Positions 21,382 through 32,054 are shown, counted from the stretch's first letter. The stretch is DNA of 64,000 nt from Mycobacterium marseillense (GCF_010731675.1 NZ_AP022584.1:3286001-3350000); one strand, 5' to 3'. Numbers and translations: made by a program. The notes: a model not told the origin generated them from the letters alone.

Positions 21382-22251
21382 ATGCCCAACCCATCCGAGC
21401 CCGACCGCGGCGGCGCGCCGAACCGGCCCGGGTTCGACCCACGTGAGGCGCGCGGCGAACCGAGCGACGAGTGGGGGGCCGAATCCGGCCCCGAGACTGG
21501 TGACGACGCCACCGAGAGCGTGCCGCTGGTCCCCAGGGACGCCGAGACCGAGACCGTGGTGATCAAACCCGATCCGCACAGCGGTCCCCAGGAAGTGCCC
21601 GACTCGCCGCAGCGCGAACGTCGCTTCACCGCGCCCGGCTTCGACGCCAAAGAAACCACGGTCATCTCCACCACCCCGGAGCCCGCCACCGAGGTCTTCG
21701 CCACGGCGCCGGGACCGGACGGCACCACCCAGTTTGGGGTCCCCCCCAAAGCCGCTGTCCCGCAATCGATCCCACCCCGGCTCGGCGGGAAGCTGCGCAC
21801 CTCCAGGCAGTTCAACTGGGGGTGGATCCTGGCGATCGTCGTGATCGTGCTGGCGCTGGCGGCGATCGCGATCCTGGGCACCGTGCTGCTCACCCGAGGC
21901 AAACACACCGGTGTTTCGCAGGAGGACCAGGTCCGGCACACCATCGGCAACTTCGACGTCGCGATTCAGCGGGGCGATCTGACCACGCTGCGCACCATCA
22001 CCTGCGGCACCACCCGCGACGGCTACGCGGATTACGACGAGCGCGCCTGGGACGAGACCTATCGGCGCGTCTCGGCGGCCAAGCAGTATCCGGTGATCGC
22101 CAGCATCGACCAGGTCGTCGTCAACGGCCAGCACGCCGAGGCCAACGTCACCACGTTCATGGCCTACGACCCGCAGGTGCGCTCCACCCGCAGCCTCGAC
22201 CTGCAGTACCGCGACGACCAGTGGAAGATCTGCCAGTCCCCCAGCGGCTAG
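21382..22251 (+). CDS. Membrane-anchored conserved protein (Rv0361-like)
   Basis: A 289-residue protein with an acidic, disordered N-terminal cytoplasmic part (residues 1-145), a single transmembrane segment (WILAIVVIVLALAAIAILGTVLL, about 149-171) and an extracytoplasmic DUF4878/NTF2-like domain (EDQVRHTIGNFDVAIQRGDLTTL) ending in KICQSPSG. Two Cys in the outer domain could pair. Function unknown. In M. tuberculosis it is followed by mgtE; that gene is not present here. Confidence 0.8.
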   Translation: MPNPSEPDRGGAPNRPGFDPREARGEPSDEWGAESGPETGDDATESVPLVPRDAETETVVIKPDPHSGPQEVPDSPQRERRFTAPGFDAKETTVISTTPEPATEVFATAPGPDGTTQFGVPPKAAVPQSIPPRLGGKLRTSRQFNWGWILAIVVIVLALAAIAILGTVLLTRGKHTGVSQEDQVRHTIGNFDVAIQRGDLTTLRTITCGTTRDGYADYDERAWDETYRRVSAAKQYPVIASIDQVVVNGQHAEANVTTFMAYDPQVRSTRSLDLQYRDDQWKICQSPSG

Positions 22252-22266
22252 CGTTCGGTGTCGAGT

Positions 22267-22282
22267 GTGCGGCCAGCCGCAC
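22267..22282. terminator. Hairpin between convergent genes
   Basis: GTGCGGC-CA-GCCGCAC, a perfect 7-bp inverted repeat with a very short loop, in the 46-bp gap between the converging Rv0361-like gene and fba. It could act in both directions. Confidence 0.5.
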
Positions 22283-22297
22283 GTTCGGGGCCAAGGG

Positions 22298-23332
<1,035 letters not shown>

Positions 23333-23415
23333 CAGAACCCCCTTCTGCGGCCGGGTCCACCCAGTATCGTCCAGGTCGGTCAGCGGCTCACCGCGGGCCG
23401 GTATGTTGATGGATC

Positions 23416-24108
23416 ATGAGCTCCGCCGTGACGGCCCTGCCCGCCATCCTCGATCCGCTGTATTGGCTGGGCGCCGACGGCGTCTTCGGGTCGGCGGTGC
23501 TGCCCGGGATCCTGGTCATCGTCTTCATCGAGACCGGGCTGCTGTTTCCGTTGTTGCCCGGCGAGTCGCTGCTGTTCACCGGCGGCCTGCTGGCCGCGCA
23601 TCCGCATCCCCCGGTCAGCATCTGGGTGTTGGCGCCCTGCGTCGCCACGGTCGCGGTGCTGGGCGATCAAACCGGGTACTTCATCGGGCGGCGGATCGGG
23701 CCCGCGCTGTTCAAGAAGGAAGACTCGCGGTTCTTCAAGAAGCACTACGTGACCGAGTCACACGCGTTCTTCGAGAAGTACGGGCCCTGGGCGATCATCC
23801 TGGCCCGGTTCGCGCCGTTCGTCCGGACGTTCGTCCCGGTGATCGCCGGGGTGTCCTACATGCGCTATCCGCTGTTTTTGGGCTTCGACATCGTCGGCGG
23901 TATCGCCTGGGGCGGCGGCGCGACGCTCGCGGGCTACTTCCTGGGCAACGTGCCGTTCGTGCACCACAACTTGGAAAAGATCATCCTGGCCATCCTGTTC
24001 GTGTCGATGATCCCGGCATTCGTCGCGGCCTGGCGCGGCTATCGGGGCCGCCGCCGCGCGACGGACACGGAGGCGCGGGAACCCGAGCGGCTACCGGCCT
24101 CCGAGTAG
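23416..24108 (+). CDS. DedA family membrane protein (Rv0364-like)
   Basis: A 230-residue polytopic membrane protein of the DedA/SNARE-associated family. The hallmarks are the ETGLLFPLLPGESLLFTGG segment and the F-x-R-F-x-P-x-x-R helix motif in LARFAPFVRTFVPVIAGVSYM. Family members act in lipid-carrier flipping and in maintaining membrane homeostasis; the precise substrate here is unknown. It ends 13 bp before the converging CoA-transferase. Confidence 0.9.
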   Translation: MSSAVTALPAILDPLYWLGADGVFGSAVLPGILVIVFIETGLLFPLLPGESLLFTGGLLAAHPHPPVSIWVLAPCVATVAVLGDQTGYFIGRRIGPALFKKEDSRFFKKHYVTESHAFFEKYGPWAIILARFAPFVRTFVPVIAGVSYMRYPLFLGFDIVGGIAWGGGATLAGYFLGNVPFVHHNLEKIILAILFVSMIPAFVAAWRGYRGRRRATDTEAREPERLPASE

Positions 24109-24121
24109 CCGGCCGCGCGGG

Positions 24122-25471
24122 TCAGACCGCGACCCGGAAATCGCACCCGGTCTTGGCGCGGACATCCTCGACCGTCACCCCGGGGTGCAGCTCGGTGAGC
24201 ACCAGCCCCTCCCCCGGCTCGACGTCGAAGACGCAAAGGTTGGTGATGATCATGTCGACCACGGCCTTGCCGGTCAGTGGCAACGTGCATTGCTTGAGGA
24301 TTTTCGGGCTGCCGTCCTTCGCGGTGTGATCCATGACGACGATCACGCGCTTGACGCCCGACACGAGATCCATTGCGCCGCCGGGCCCTTTGACCATCTT
24401 GCCCGGCACCATCCAGTTGGCCAGGTCGCCGTTCTCGGCCACCTCGAGCCCGCCCAGGATGGACAGGTCGATGTGGCCGCCGCGGATCATCGCGAACGAG
24501 TCGGCGCTGCTGAAAAAGCTGGAGCCGGGCAGGCTCGTGATGGTCTGCTTGCCGGCGTTGATGAGGTCGGGGTCGACGGTGTCCTCGCTCGGGTAGGCCC
24601 CGATGCCGAGCAAGCCGTTCTCCGACTGCAGGGTGACGTTGATGTTGTCGGGAATGAAGTTGGCCACCAACGTCGGGATGCCGATGCCCAGGTTCACGTA
24701 GTAGCCGTCGCGCAATTCGCGGGCGGCGCGCTGGGCCATGAGCTCGCGAATGGGGCTGTCGCTCTTCAGGGCGGCTCCGCCGCTGGTGGTGCGGAACTCG
24801 ATGCGCTTCTCGTAGCCGGTTCCCACGATGATGCGGTCCACGTAGATGCCGGGGGTGTGGATCAGGTCCGGATCCAGCTCGCCGACCTCGACCAGCTCCT
24901 CGACCTCGGCCACCGTCACCGCGGCGCACGTGGCGATCATCGGGTTGAAGTTGCGCGCGGTCTTGCGGTAGACGAGGTTGCCGGCCGTGTCACCCTTCCA
25001 CGCCTTGACGAGCGCCACGTCGGCCCGAATGCCTTCTTCCAGAACGTATTCCGTGCCGTCGAAGACCCGGGTGTCCTTACCTTCGGCGAGGTTGGTGCCG
25101 TAGGCCGTGCGCGTGTAGAACCCGGGAATGCCCGCGCCGCCGGCGCGCAGCTTTTCGGCCAGCGTGCCCTGGGGCGTGAGCGCGAGGTCGAGCTCGCCGG
25201 CCAGCACCTGGCGCTCGAATTCTTTGTTCTCGCCGACGTAGGAGGCGATCACCTTCTTCACCTGCCTGCCCTTGAGCAGCAGGCCCATGCCGAAATCGTC
25301 GACGCCGGCGTTGTTTCCGACGATGGTGAGGTCCTTGATGCCGCTGTCCACCAGAGCCCGGATCAGCTTCTCCGGGATGCCACACAGACCGAAGCCGCCG
25401 GCGGCGATGGTGATGCCGTCCTTCAGCAGGCCGTGCAGCGCCGACTCCGCGTCGGGGTGGACTTTCTTCAC
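24122..25471 (-). CDS. Fused two-domain 3-oxoacid CoA-transferase
   Basis: A 449-residue protein with both CoA-transferase halves in one chain. Residues 1-230 match the A subunit ([25 protein letters not shown]) and 240-449 the B subunit ([14 protein letters not shown]). The catalytic glutamate is Glu284 in QSENGLLG. A short linker ([13 protein letters not shown]) joins them. Most bacteria, including M. tuberculosis (scoA, scoB), use two chains; the fused form is like mitochondrial SCOT. It would transfer CoA from succinyl-CoA to a 3-oxoacid such as acetoacetate. Its ATG overlaps the stop of the GH76 gene (ATGA), a partner without metabolic logic. Confidence 0.93.
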   Translation of the reverse strand: MKKVHPDAESALHGLLKDGITIAAGGFGLCGIPEKLIRALVDSGIKDLTIVGNNAGVDDFGMGLLLKGRQVKKVIASYVGENKEFERQVLAGELDLALTPQGTLAEKLRAGGAGIPGFYTRTAYGTNLAEGKDTRVFDGTEYVLEEGIRADVALVKAWKGDTAGNLVYRKTARNFNPMIATCAAVTVAEVEELVEVGELDPDLIHTPGIYVDRIIVGTGYEKRIEFRTTSGGAALKSDSPIRELMAQRAARELRDGYYVNLGIGIPTLVANFIPDNINVTLQSENGLLGIGAYPSEDTVDPDLINAGKQTITSLPGSSFFSSADSFAMIRGGHIDLSILGGLEVAENGDLANWMVPGKMVKGPGGAMDLVSGVKRVIVVMDHTAKDGSPKILKQCTLPLTGKAVVDMIITNLCVFDVEPGEGLVLTELHPGVTVEDVRAKTGCDFRVAV

Positions 25472-26607
25472 AGGGCGCTCCTGTCTTCGTGCGACGATTC
25501 GGCGGAGACGTTACAGGCGGCCTCCATGAGCATCCACCCCGACAGCTGCACCGACAGATCGCGTTCGGGGACCTCCGAGGCCATCACCGCGCCCTCGACG
25601 AACTCCGCCTGTTTGCCCTCCGCCGTGGGCACCTGGGCGTCGCGGTCCCAGAACGGGCCGAACACCGGCAGCCCGTCGACCGTCTGGCGGTAGTCCCACG
25701 CCGACTTCGCGCTGGCCAGCACGATCTTTCGGGCGGTGTCGCGGGCCACCGCGTCCTCCGGCGACTCCCCCGGCAGCATGGTCGCCACCAGCGCCAGGTA
25801 GCGGGCGGTCACGCCGGCGAACAGGCCGCCGTCCCCACCGCCACCGCCGGCCAGCACGCCCGCCGGCGCCATGTGCTCGCGCACGGCCGCGACCAGCCGA
25901 TGCACTCGGGCGGCGTGCCGCGCCCGGACCTCGGCCCCGGCGCGGGCGGCCAGCTCGGTCTCGAGCCCAAGCACCACGCCCTGGCAGTAGGTGTACTGCG
26001 CGCGCACCAGCGAACCGGCCTTGATGCCGTCGAACACCAGGTGCGTCTCCGGGTCAACGAGCGTCTGATCGATCCAATTCGCCATCTGCTCGGCACGTTT
26101 CAGGTGATCCCCATACCGGGCGAGGAAGATCCCCGCGGGACCATTGGCCGGGGCATTGAAGAACTTGTCCTGCTTGCGCCACGGGATGCCGCCGCCGTCC
26201 TGCGGCGACCACGCCCGGAGGAATTGGTTGGCGAGCTTGGGCAAGGCTTTTCGGCGCTCGACGCCGGCGATGCGGGCGGCGCGTTCGAGCGCGAGCGCCA
26301 GCCACGCCATGTCGTCGTAGTAGTTGTTGATCCACGAGAAGTTGTTGCGCAGCCGGTGCGAGCGAACCTGCCGGTTGATCTCGGTGTGCCGGTGCGGCTG
26401 CGGATCACGCGCTTCGGCGTCGACGAGGCAGTCCAGCAGGTGCGCCTGCCACCAGTAGTGCCAGGTCCCGAACAACCGGTCTTTGCGCTGCGCGGGCCAG
26501 GACACCACGCCGAGCTGGGTGGTGGGTAGTCCCCACAGCCGCTTCAGGTGCCGTTGTGTGACAGCGGCTTCGCAGCTGGCCGCCCGGTTGGCCCATAGCT
26601 GATCCAT
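25468..26607 (-). CDS. GH76 family glycoside hydrolase (alpha-1,6-mannanase-like, Rv0365c)
   Basis: A 379-residue protein of the alpha-1,6-mannanase family. The paired catalytic aspartates are in [13 protein letters not shown] (Asp98-Asp99). The aromatic-rich alpha6/alpha6 barrel segments are evident, and no signal peptide is seen, so it may act in the cytoplasm or be released otherwise. Start ATG 26607 ([10 protein letters not shown]) follows the family; upstream in-frame residues are unrelated. Substrate could be a mannan core of lipomannan type, by family only. It is coupled to the CoA-transferase gene by a 4-bp overlap. Confidence 0.85.
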   Translation of the reverse strand: MDQLWANRAASCEAAVTQRHLKRLWGLPTTQLGVVSWPAQRKDRLFGTWHYWWQAHLLDCLVDAEARDPQPHRHTEINRQVRSHRLRNNFSWINNYYDDMAWLALALERAARIAGVERRKALPKLANQFLRAWSPQDGGGIPWRKQDKFFNAPANGPAGIFLARYGDHLKRAEQMANWIDQTLVDPETHLVFDGIKAGSLVRAQYTYCQGVVLGLETELAARAGAEVRARHAARVHRLVAAVREHMAPAGVLAGGGGGDGGLFAGVTARYLALVATMLPGESPEDAVARDTARKIVLASAKSAWDYRQTVDGLPVFGPFWDRDAQVPTAEGKQAEFVEGAVMASEVPERDLSVQLSGWMLMEAACNVSAESSHEDRSAL

Positions 26608-26768
26608 ACCTGCCGATCCTGCCGCATGGGGTTTCAGCGTGCGGCCGGGGCGTCGAGTGTGCACACCGGGCTTTCGGTGTGCCTGTGCGGCGGCGACACG
26701 CCGAGCTCGGCCACCCTCTGCGCACACTCAAAGCCGTCAGCGCATACTCGACGCGTTCGGGGGCCGGC

Positions 26769-27416
26769 TCACCAGGCGCGGGAGAGGTCGGCGTGCTGCT
26801 CGACCCAGGCGTGCATGGCGATCCCGGCGGCGACACCGGCGTTGATGCTGCGCGTCGAGCCGAACTGCGCGATCGACACCGTCAGCGTCGCGCCGGTCCG
26901 GGTGTCGTCGGTGATGCCGGGCCCCTCCTGGCCGAACACCAGCAGGCACTCGCGCGGCAGCGCGGTCTCCTCGAGGCGCGCCGCGCCCGGGACGTTGTCG
27001 ACGGCGACGACGCTCAGACCGGCGTCCGCCGCGAAGTCGAACAGCTCGGCGGTGCTGTCGTGGTGGCACAACCGCTGATAGCGGTCGGTCACCATGGCGC
27101 CGCGCCGATTCCACCGCCGCCGCCCCACGATGTGCACGGTGTGCACGGCGAAGGCGTTGGCGGTGCGCACCACCGAACCGATGTTGGCGTCGTGGCCGAA
27201 GTTCTCGATCGCCACGTGCAACGGATGCCGGCGCCGGTCGATGTCGGCGACGATCGCTTCGCGGGTCCAGTACCGGTAGGTGTCGACGACGTTGCGAGTA
27301 TCGCCCTCGCGCAACAGGATTGGGTCATACCGTGGGTCGTCGGGCGGTTCGCCCGGCCAGGGCCCGACGCCGGCGGGCGGGGCCGCGGACCATTCGGTGG
27401 GTCCGGGCCCGCTCAT
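26769..27416 (-). CDS. SpoU/TrmH family RNA 2'-O-methyltransferase (Rv0380c-like)
   Basis: A 215-residue SPOUT enzyme. Its three motifs are seen: NIGSVVRTANAF (motif 1), LLVFGQEGPGI (motif 2) and SINAGVAAGIAMHAW (motif 3), which build the knotted SAM-binding site. It should methylate a ribose in tRNA or rRNA; the target is unknown. The ATG at 27416 overlaps the stop of the upstream lipoprotein gene (ATGA). The 160 bp before GH76 (26608-26768) hold no gene. Confidence 0.88.
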   Translation of the reverse strand: MSGPGPTEWSAAPPAGVGPWPGEPPDDPRYDPILLREGDTRNVVDTYRYWTREAIVADIDRRRHPLHVAIENFGHDANIGSVVRTANAFAVHTVHIVGRRRWNRRGAMVTDRYQRLCHHDSTAELFDFAADAGLSVVAVDNVPGAARLEETALPRECLLVFGQEGPGITDDTRTGATLTVSIAQFGSTRSINAGVAAGIAMHAWVEQHADLSRAW

Positions 27417-28315
27417 CGCTGCGTCCACACGCCGGCGTGGGTTCCGTCGATGGCCAGCGTCGCGTAGAGCAGCGCGTCGTTGATTTCGCCCTGGGTGCAC
27501 AGCGACGCGTTGACGTGCACCGCGTCCAGGGACGCGTCGGGCAGGATCAGCACCGACGAACCGTACGTCGCGCAGGCCGGGTTGAGCCCCGGGGCGGGCA
27601 GCGTCGGCGAGGCCAGCAGCATCATCGGGCCGCCGCGCTTGGCGGATTCGTCGCGATAGCGGGCCGCGACCGCGTTGGCTTCCAACCCGAGCAGCATGTA
27701 GCCGTTGCCGGTGAACGCCCCCGGGTCGCCCAGCTGCGCCTTGGTCACCGGTTTGCCGTCGGTCCGCCATGCCGTCAGGCTGGCGGTCTTGACGGCCAGG
27801 CCGCCGCTGTCGTTGGGATTGGTCGGCAAGAGGCCGACCGGGAAGGCGACCGGGTAGGCCGACGAGCTGTTCGGGATCCGGTCGCGCGGCGAGTAGGTGT
27901 AGACGCCGCGGACCTGGCTCCGATCCTTCAGCGGCCCAAGGCAAACCGTGCCGGTGAGCCGGTCGCGCGGAGCCGACAGCGGCGCGGGGATGTCCCGCAG
28001 GCCGGTCTTCGCGTTGTCGCAGCTGCCCAGGCCGTCGGCTTCCATGGGGTGGGCCAGCGCGCCGTAGAGGCCGAAGCGGACGTCCTCGGGTTTGGCGTGC
28101 GGGTCCTTGGAAGAGGACGGGCTCGCGTCAACGTCGACCAGCACGTAGTCGCCGTCCCAGCGCAGGTTGGACACCGACATGTTCCAGCCCAGCAGTGCCA
28201 GCGATTCGCCGAGCCGCGCGCCCTGGGCCCCGTAGGGCCGCGCGGCAGGGTTGCTCGCTGAGCAGCCGGTCAGGCAGAGCGCCAGGCACGCGGCTATCGC
28301 AAGGACGGTGCGCAT
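27413..28315 (-). CDS. Lipoprotein (Rv0381c-like)
   Basis: A 300-residue exported lipoprotein. The N-terminus MRTVLAIAACLALCLTGC has a good lipobox with the lipidated Cys at residue 18. The mature part has several Cys residues (SCDNAK, TVCLGP, PACATY, SLCTQG) and no domain that I can name. It matches Rv0381c by position and size. It is the middle of pyrE-lipoprotein-SpoU on one strand, with 13 bp from pyrE and a 4-bp overlap with the methyltransferase. Confidence 0.82.
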   Translation of the reverse strand: MRTVLAIAACLALCLTGCSASNPAARPYGAQGARLGESLALLGWNMSVSNLRWDGDYVLVDVDASPSSSKDPHAKPEDVRFGLYGALAHPMEADGLGSCDNAKTGLRDIPAPLSAPRDRLTGTVCLGPLKDRSQVRGVYTYSPRDRIPNSSSAYPVAFPVGLLPTNPNDSGGLAVKTASLTAWRTDGKPVTKAQLGDPGAFTGNGYMLLGLEANAVAARYRDESAKRGGPMMLLASPTLPAPGLNPACATYGSSVLILPDASLDAVHVNASLCTQGEINDALLYATLAIDGTHAGVWTQR

Positions 28316-28328
28316 CGGTCAGACTTGC

Positions 28329-28874
28329 CTAGGCCAGCCGCAGCTCGGCCAGGCCCAGCACGCTGCGGTACGGCAGCCCCTCGGCCTCGATGGTCTCGGC
28401 GGCGCCGGTGGCGCGGTCCACCACGGTGGCCACCCCCAGCACCTCGCCGCCCGCCTGCTGCACGGCGCGCACCGCGGTGAGCGCCGAATTGCCGGTGGTG
28501 CTGGTGTCTTCGACCACCAGCACCCGCTGCCCGGAAACCTCGGAGCCTTCGATAAGTCGTTGCAGCCCATGGGCTTTGGCCGACTTGCGCACGACGAACG
28601 CGTCGATGGGCCGGCCCGGCGCGTGCATGATGGCCGTGGCCACCGGGTCGGCGCCCAGGGTCAGCCCGCCCACCACCGCGTAGTCCCAGTCGCTGGTCAG
28701 TTCACGCATCAGCTTGCCGATCAACGCCGACGCGCGGTGGTGCAGGGTGGCACGGCGCAGGTCGACGTAGTAGTCGGCCTCCTTGCCGGACGACAGCGTG
28801 ACCCGGCCGTGCACCACCGCCAGACGGCGCACCAGTTCGGCCAGCTCCTCGCGCTCAGGTTCGGCCACGGCCAC
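28329..28874 (-). CDS. pyrE: Orotate phosphoribosyltransferase
   Basis: A 181-residue PRTase that makes OMP from orotate and PRPP in pyrimidine synthesis. The PRPP-binding motif VLVVEDTSTTGNSAL (around residues 118-132) and the YYVDLRRATL orotate segment are present. It agrees with Rv0382c. Its start overlaps the end of the upstream SDR gene by 20 bp. Confidence 0.94.
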   Translation of the reverse strand: MAVAEPEREELAELVRRLAVVHGRVTLSSGKEADYYVDLRRATLHHRASALIGKLMRELTSDWDYAVVGGLTLGADPVATAIMHAPGRPIDAFVVRKSAKAHGLQRLIEGSEVSGQRVLVVEDTSTTGNSALTAVRAVQQAGGEVLGVATVVDRATGAAETIEAEGLPYRSVLGLAELRLA

Positions 28875-29637
28875 CCCCGACTCGTTTGGTGACCGCCCGC
28901 ATCAGGGTCCGCGGGATCATCCGCTCGGCGGCGATGATCGCCTTGTACTGCAGACCGGGGATGCTGATCACCTTGCCGCGGGCGATGTCGGCGAGGCTCT
29001 GGTTGACCACGTCGTCGACCTCGAGCCACAGGAACGACGGCGACTTGGACATGTCGATCCCGGCGCGGGCGTGAAATTCGGTGCGCACGTAGCCCGGACA
29101 CACCGCGTGCACCGAAACCCCGGTGCCCTGCAGACCGACGGACAGGCCCTCGCTGAACGAGACCACCCACGCCTTGGAGGCCGAGTACGTCGAGCCCCGC
29201 CCCGGCACCAGGCCGGCGACGCTGGCGATGTTGATGACCGTGCCGGCGCCGGCGTCGAGCATGCCCGGTAGCGCCGCCCGGGTGAGGTGCATGACCGCGG
29301 TGACGTTGACGTCGAGCTGGGACTGCAGCAGCGCGGGGTCGGTGGTCCAGAAGTCGCCGGAGGTGGCGAAGCCGGCGTTGTTCACCAGCACGCGCACGCC
29401 GGCGGCGAGGCGATCGCACACCCGTTGCCGCTCAGCGGCATCGCCCAGGTCGGCGGGCAACACCTCGACGTTGCCGCCGCCGCTCTTCACCTCGTCGGCG
29501 AGCCTCGTCAACCGTTCGGCGTCGCGGGCGACCAGCACCAGGTCGTAGCCGTCGCGCGCGAAGCGTCGCGCATACCCGGCGCCGATCCCGGAGGTCGGCC
29601 CGGAGATCAGGGCGACGGGGCGAGGCATGAGCGACAT
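28855..29637 (-). CDS. Short-chain dehydrogenase/reductase
   Basis: A 260-residue SDR with NADP-type features: SGPTSGIGAGYAR near the N-terminus, LVARDAERL after strand 2, NNAGF, catalytic Ser in NIASVAG and Tyr-Lys in TYSASKAW. The C-terminal RMIPRTLMRAVTKR stretch is like the DltE/ketoreductase subgroup seen in mycobacteria. The substrate is not known. It lies in the ttfA-pyrE region, where M. tuberculosis has no gene, and a strong hairpin separates it from ttfA. Confidence 0.87.
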   Translation of the reverse strand: MSLMPRPVALISGPTSGIGAGYARRFARDGYDLVLVARDAERLTRLADEVKSGGGNVEVLPADLGDAAERQRVCDRLAAGVRVLVNNAGFATSGDFWTTDPALLQSQLDVNVTAVMHLTRAALPGMLDAGAGTVINIASVAGLVPGRGSTYSASKAWVVSFSEGLSVGLQGTGVSVHAVCPGYVRTEFHARAGIDMSKSPSFLWLEVDDVVNQSLADIARGKVISIPGLQYKAIIAAERMIPRTLMRAVTKRVGGGRGRT

Positions 29638-29642
29638 CTTAA

Positions 29643-29688
29643 TGACGGCGACGGCACCGGCCCCCGGGCTACCCGGGGCCCGCCGTCA
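29643..29688 (-). terminator. Nested hairpin after ttfA
   Basis: Outer arms TGACGGCG (29643-29650) and CGCCGTCA (29681-29688) enclose an inner GGCCCC(C)GGG / CCCGGGGCC stem around a CTA loop. The structure starts in the ttfA stop codon and ends before the SDR start, so it may end ttfA transcription or reduce readthrough. Confidence 0.6.
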
Positions 29689-30564
29689 GCGCTGATAGTT
29701 GCTGGCCTGGTGGCCGTTGCGCCCGTTCGGGGGCGGACGGCGCAGCGCGTCGGGGCGCTCCTCCGGTCGCGGCTGGTCGCGGCGGACCGGCTCCGGCGCG
29801 CGGCGTCCGGGCGCGACGTCGGGACCGAGCAGGCCGGCCACGTCTTGCTGCGCGCGCCTCGGCGGCAGCTCGGCGCGGCCCGCCGGCGCCAACGGGCGGC
29901 TCGGCGACGCGTTGCGCAGTCCCGCCGGCGCTCCCGTCTCTTGCGGGGTCTCCTCCGGCAGCGGCGGCAACACCCGCAGCAGGTCGTTGAATTGCCGCAC
30001 GGTGCGCAGACCCTCGTCCCACTGGGTGCGGGTGCTGGTGATCGGCATGGCGACCAGCGTCCAGTTCTGCTCGTTCCACATGATCTCGGCGGAATCCGGC
30101 GCGGTGTGGGCGAAGGTCACCATGCGGCGGTCGCAGGCGCGGCGGGCGGCGTCGAGGTTGGTGGAGTACACCATCCGCGGCCCGATCGCGCCCAGCAGCC
30201 AAATGTCGCTCTCCCGAGGCTCTTTGAGCCCCTTGAGCCGCAGGTCCACCACGACATTGGTGCCCACCTTGCGGTGCAGCGCGATCACCGTGGCGACTTC
30301 CTCGAGGTCGAAGATGTACACCGCCTCGCCGCGGATCTGGCCCAGCACCACGTTCTGGGCGGCCACGTCACCCACGGTCGACATCACGCCGCGCTTCCAG
30401 CGTTTGAGGATGTCGGTCGATTCCCGCTCGTAGTCGAATCCGTGCGACCGCGCCCACGACTTACGGCGCCTGCTGCGCCCACGCCGACGGTCGACATCGA
30501 CGTACAGCAGCACGCCCGCGCCGACAAAGCACAGCGCGGAAAGCGTGAACCAGAGGGGGACCAT
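29686..30564 (-). CDS. ttfA: TtfA, trehalose monomycolate transport factor (Rv0383c-like)
   Basis: A 292-residue protein with one N-terminal transmembrane helix (WFTLSALCFVGAGVLLYVDV), a basic stretch, a conserved cytoplasmic domain (residues about 40-205) and a disordered Pro/Arg-rich tail. It is the homologue of Rv0383c, named TtfA because it works with MmpL3 in moving trehalose monomycolate and is needed for cell elongation. Assignment rests on overall likeness and its location near clpB and pyrE. The tail varies most among species. Confidence 0.85.
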   Translation of the reverse strand: MVPLWFTLSALCFVGAGVLLYVDVDRRRGRSRRRKSWARSHGFDYERESTDILKRWKRGVMSTVGDVAAQNVVLGQIRGEAVYIFDLEEVATVIALHRKVGTNVVVDLRLKGLKEPRESDIWLLGAIGPRMVYSTNLDAARRACDRRMVTFAHTAPDSAEIMWNEQNWTLVAMPITSTRTQWDEGLRTVRQFNDLLRVLPPLPEETPQETGAPAGLRNASPSRPLAPAGRAELPPRRAQQDVAGLLGPDVAPGRRAPEPVRRDQPRPEERPDALRRPPPNGRNGHQASNYQR

Positions 30565-30653
30565 CCAAAACAGGGTATCTGCTATTGGCCCGGAACACAG
30601 AAGGCGACCAGGTCACAACCCAATCACAGGATGCATTACCGCCCGGACGGACG

Positions 30654-31937
30654 TCAGCGCCGGCGCGCGAAGTACTTCTTGGAGTCCTCGGCCGCGGCCC
30701 GCAGTTCGGGTTCTGCCTGGAACTTCGGCTCGAATTTCGCCCACGCCGCCTCCCGCTTCGCCGGGAAATACTCCGTCGGCCAGTACGGATGCTGCTGCGG
30801 GCTGTAGTCGCGCAGCAGGCGGCGGGCGACGGTGGCCTTGTGGACCTCGTCCGCGCCGTCGGCCAGCCCCATCGTCGGCGCGCTCGCATACATCGCCTGC
30901 AGCGGCGTCAGGTCCGTGGTTCCGAGTGATCCGAGGATGTGCAGGGCGTTGAATGACACGTCGCGCAGCACCTTGGCCATCGTGAACTTGACCGTCGCGA
31001 TGTCGGTGCGGGCCTCCTTGGTGCTGGAATTGTCGATCTTCCACGCCGTTTCGAGCACCAGCAGCCGCAGCATGCGGATCGCGGCATAGGAGTCGGCGAT
31101 CTTCTCCTGCACCATCTGGTGCTCGGCGATGACCTTGCCGTGCGACTCCCGCGACAGCGCCCGCTCGCACATCATGTCGAACGCGAGCCGACACTGGGCG
31201 ATGGTGCGCATCGCGTGGTGGATGCGGCCACCGCCGAGGCGACGCTGGGCCAGCGTCTTAGCGCCGTCCTCGGGGCCGAGCAGGTGGTCGAGCGGCACCC
31301 GGACGTCGTTGTAGATGATGTGGTTGTGGTTGCGCGGTTCCGGCTGGATCTCGACGCCCGGGGTGCGGCGCGGCACGACGAACATGCCGTTGGTGCACAT
31401 CACGAAGAGGATGTCGGCCACCCGTCCCGCCGAGGTGAACCACTTCTCGCCGTTGATCACCCACTCCTCGCCGTCGCGCACGGCGTGGGTCTTGAACAGG
31501 CTGGGGTCCGATCCGCCCTGCGGCTCGGTCATCGAATACGCCGAGAACATGTCCTGGTTGAGCAGCGGCTCGAGCCACCGCTTCTTCTGCTCCTCGGTGC
31601 CGAACGCGGCGAGCATCTCCATGTTGCCGGTGTCGGGGGCGGCGGCGCCGAACATCTGCGGGGCCTGCGAGTAGCGGCCGATGACCTCGTTCAGTAGCGC
31701 CAGCTTGAGCTGGCCGAAACCGGGGCCACCCAGCTCCTCGTCGAGGAAGATCGCCCACAGCCCCTGGTCCTTGATCTGCTGCTGCAGGCCGCGCACATAG
31801 GCGTTCACCCGGGGATCGGGCGAACGCACCGCGTACGGGAACACGAAGTCCAGCGGCTCGATCTCCTCGCGGCAGAAGTCCTCGACCCAGTCGAGCTTCG
31901 CCTGGAAATCCGGCTCGGTGCTGAAGTCCCACGCCAT
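30654..31937 (-). CDS. Acyl-CoA dehydrogenase (ACAD10/11-like)
   Basis: A 427-residue flavoprotein. It carries the FAD/substrate segment YSMTEPQGGSDPS, WFTSAGRVAD, and the C-terminal LGSLGTTDLTPLQAMYA and GLADGADEVHKATVARRLL, which is typical of ACAD11-like enzymes, where Asp in the DGADEVH turn is the probable base. The substrate is unknown. The gene has no counterpart between ttfA and clpB in M. tuberculosis as I remember it. It stands alone, with a hairpin separating it from clpB upstream. Confidence 0.88.
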   Translation of the reverse strand: MAWDFSTEPDFQAKLDWVEDFCREEIEPLDFVFPYAVRSPDPRVNAYVRGLQQQIKDQGLWAIFLDEELGGPGFGQLKLALLNEVIGRYSQAPQMFGAAAPDTGNMEMLAAFGTEEQKKRWLEPLLNQDMFSAYSMTEPQGGSDPSLFKTHAVRDGEEWVINGEKWFTSAGRVADILFVMCTNGMFVVPRRTPGVEIQPEPRNHNHIIYNDVRVPLDHLLGPEDGAKTLAQRRLGGGRIHHAMRTIAQCRLAFDMMCERALSRESHGKVIAEHQMVQEKIADSYAAIRMLRLLVLETAWKIDNSSTKEARTDIATVKFTMAKVLRDVSFNALHILGSLGTTDLTPLQAMYASAPTMGLADGADEVHKATVARRLLRDYSPQQHPYWPTEYFPAKREAAWAKFEPKFQAEPELRAAAEDSKKYFARRR

Positions 31938-31969
31938 GCTGGGACGCTACCAATGCGCGTTCAAACGCC

Positions 31970-32023
31970 GAACGTCGACTTGTTGGGCGGTTTCCGGGGA
32001 AGAACCGCAACAAGTCGACGTTC
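31970..32023 (-). terminator. Long hairpin between clpB and the acyl-CoA dehydrogenase gene
   Basis: Perfect 16-bp arms GAACGTCGACTTGTTG (31970-31985) and CAACAAGTCGACGTTC (32008-32023), extended inward by CGGTT/AACCG after a 2-nt bulge. It lies 32 bp past the clpB stop and is likely to end clpB transcription. Confidence 0.75.
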
Positions 32024-32054
32024 GAGCGGGCCTAGCCCAGATAGTGGCGACCCA

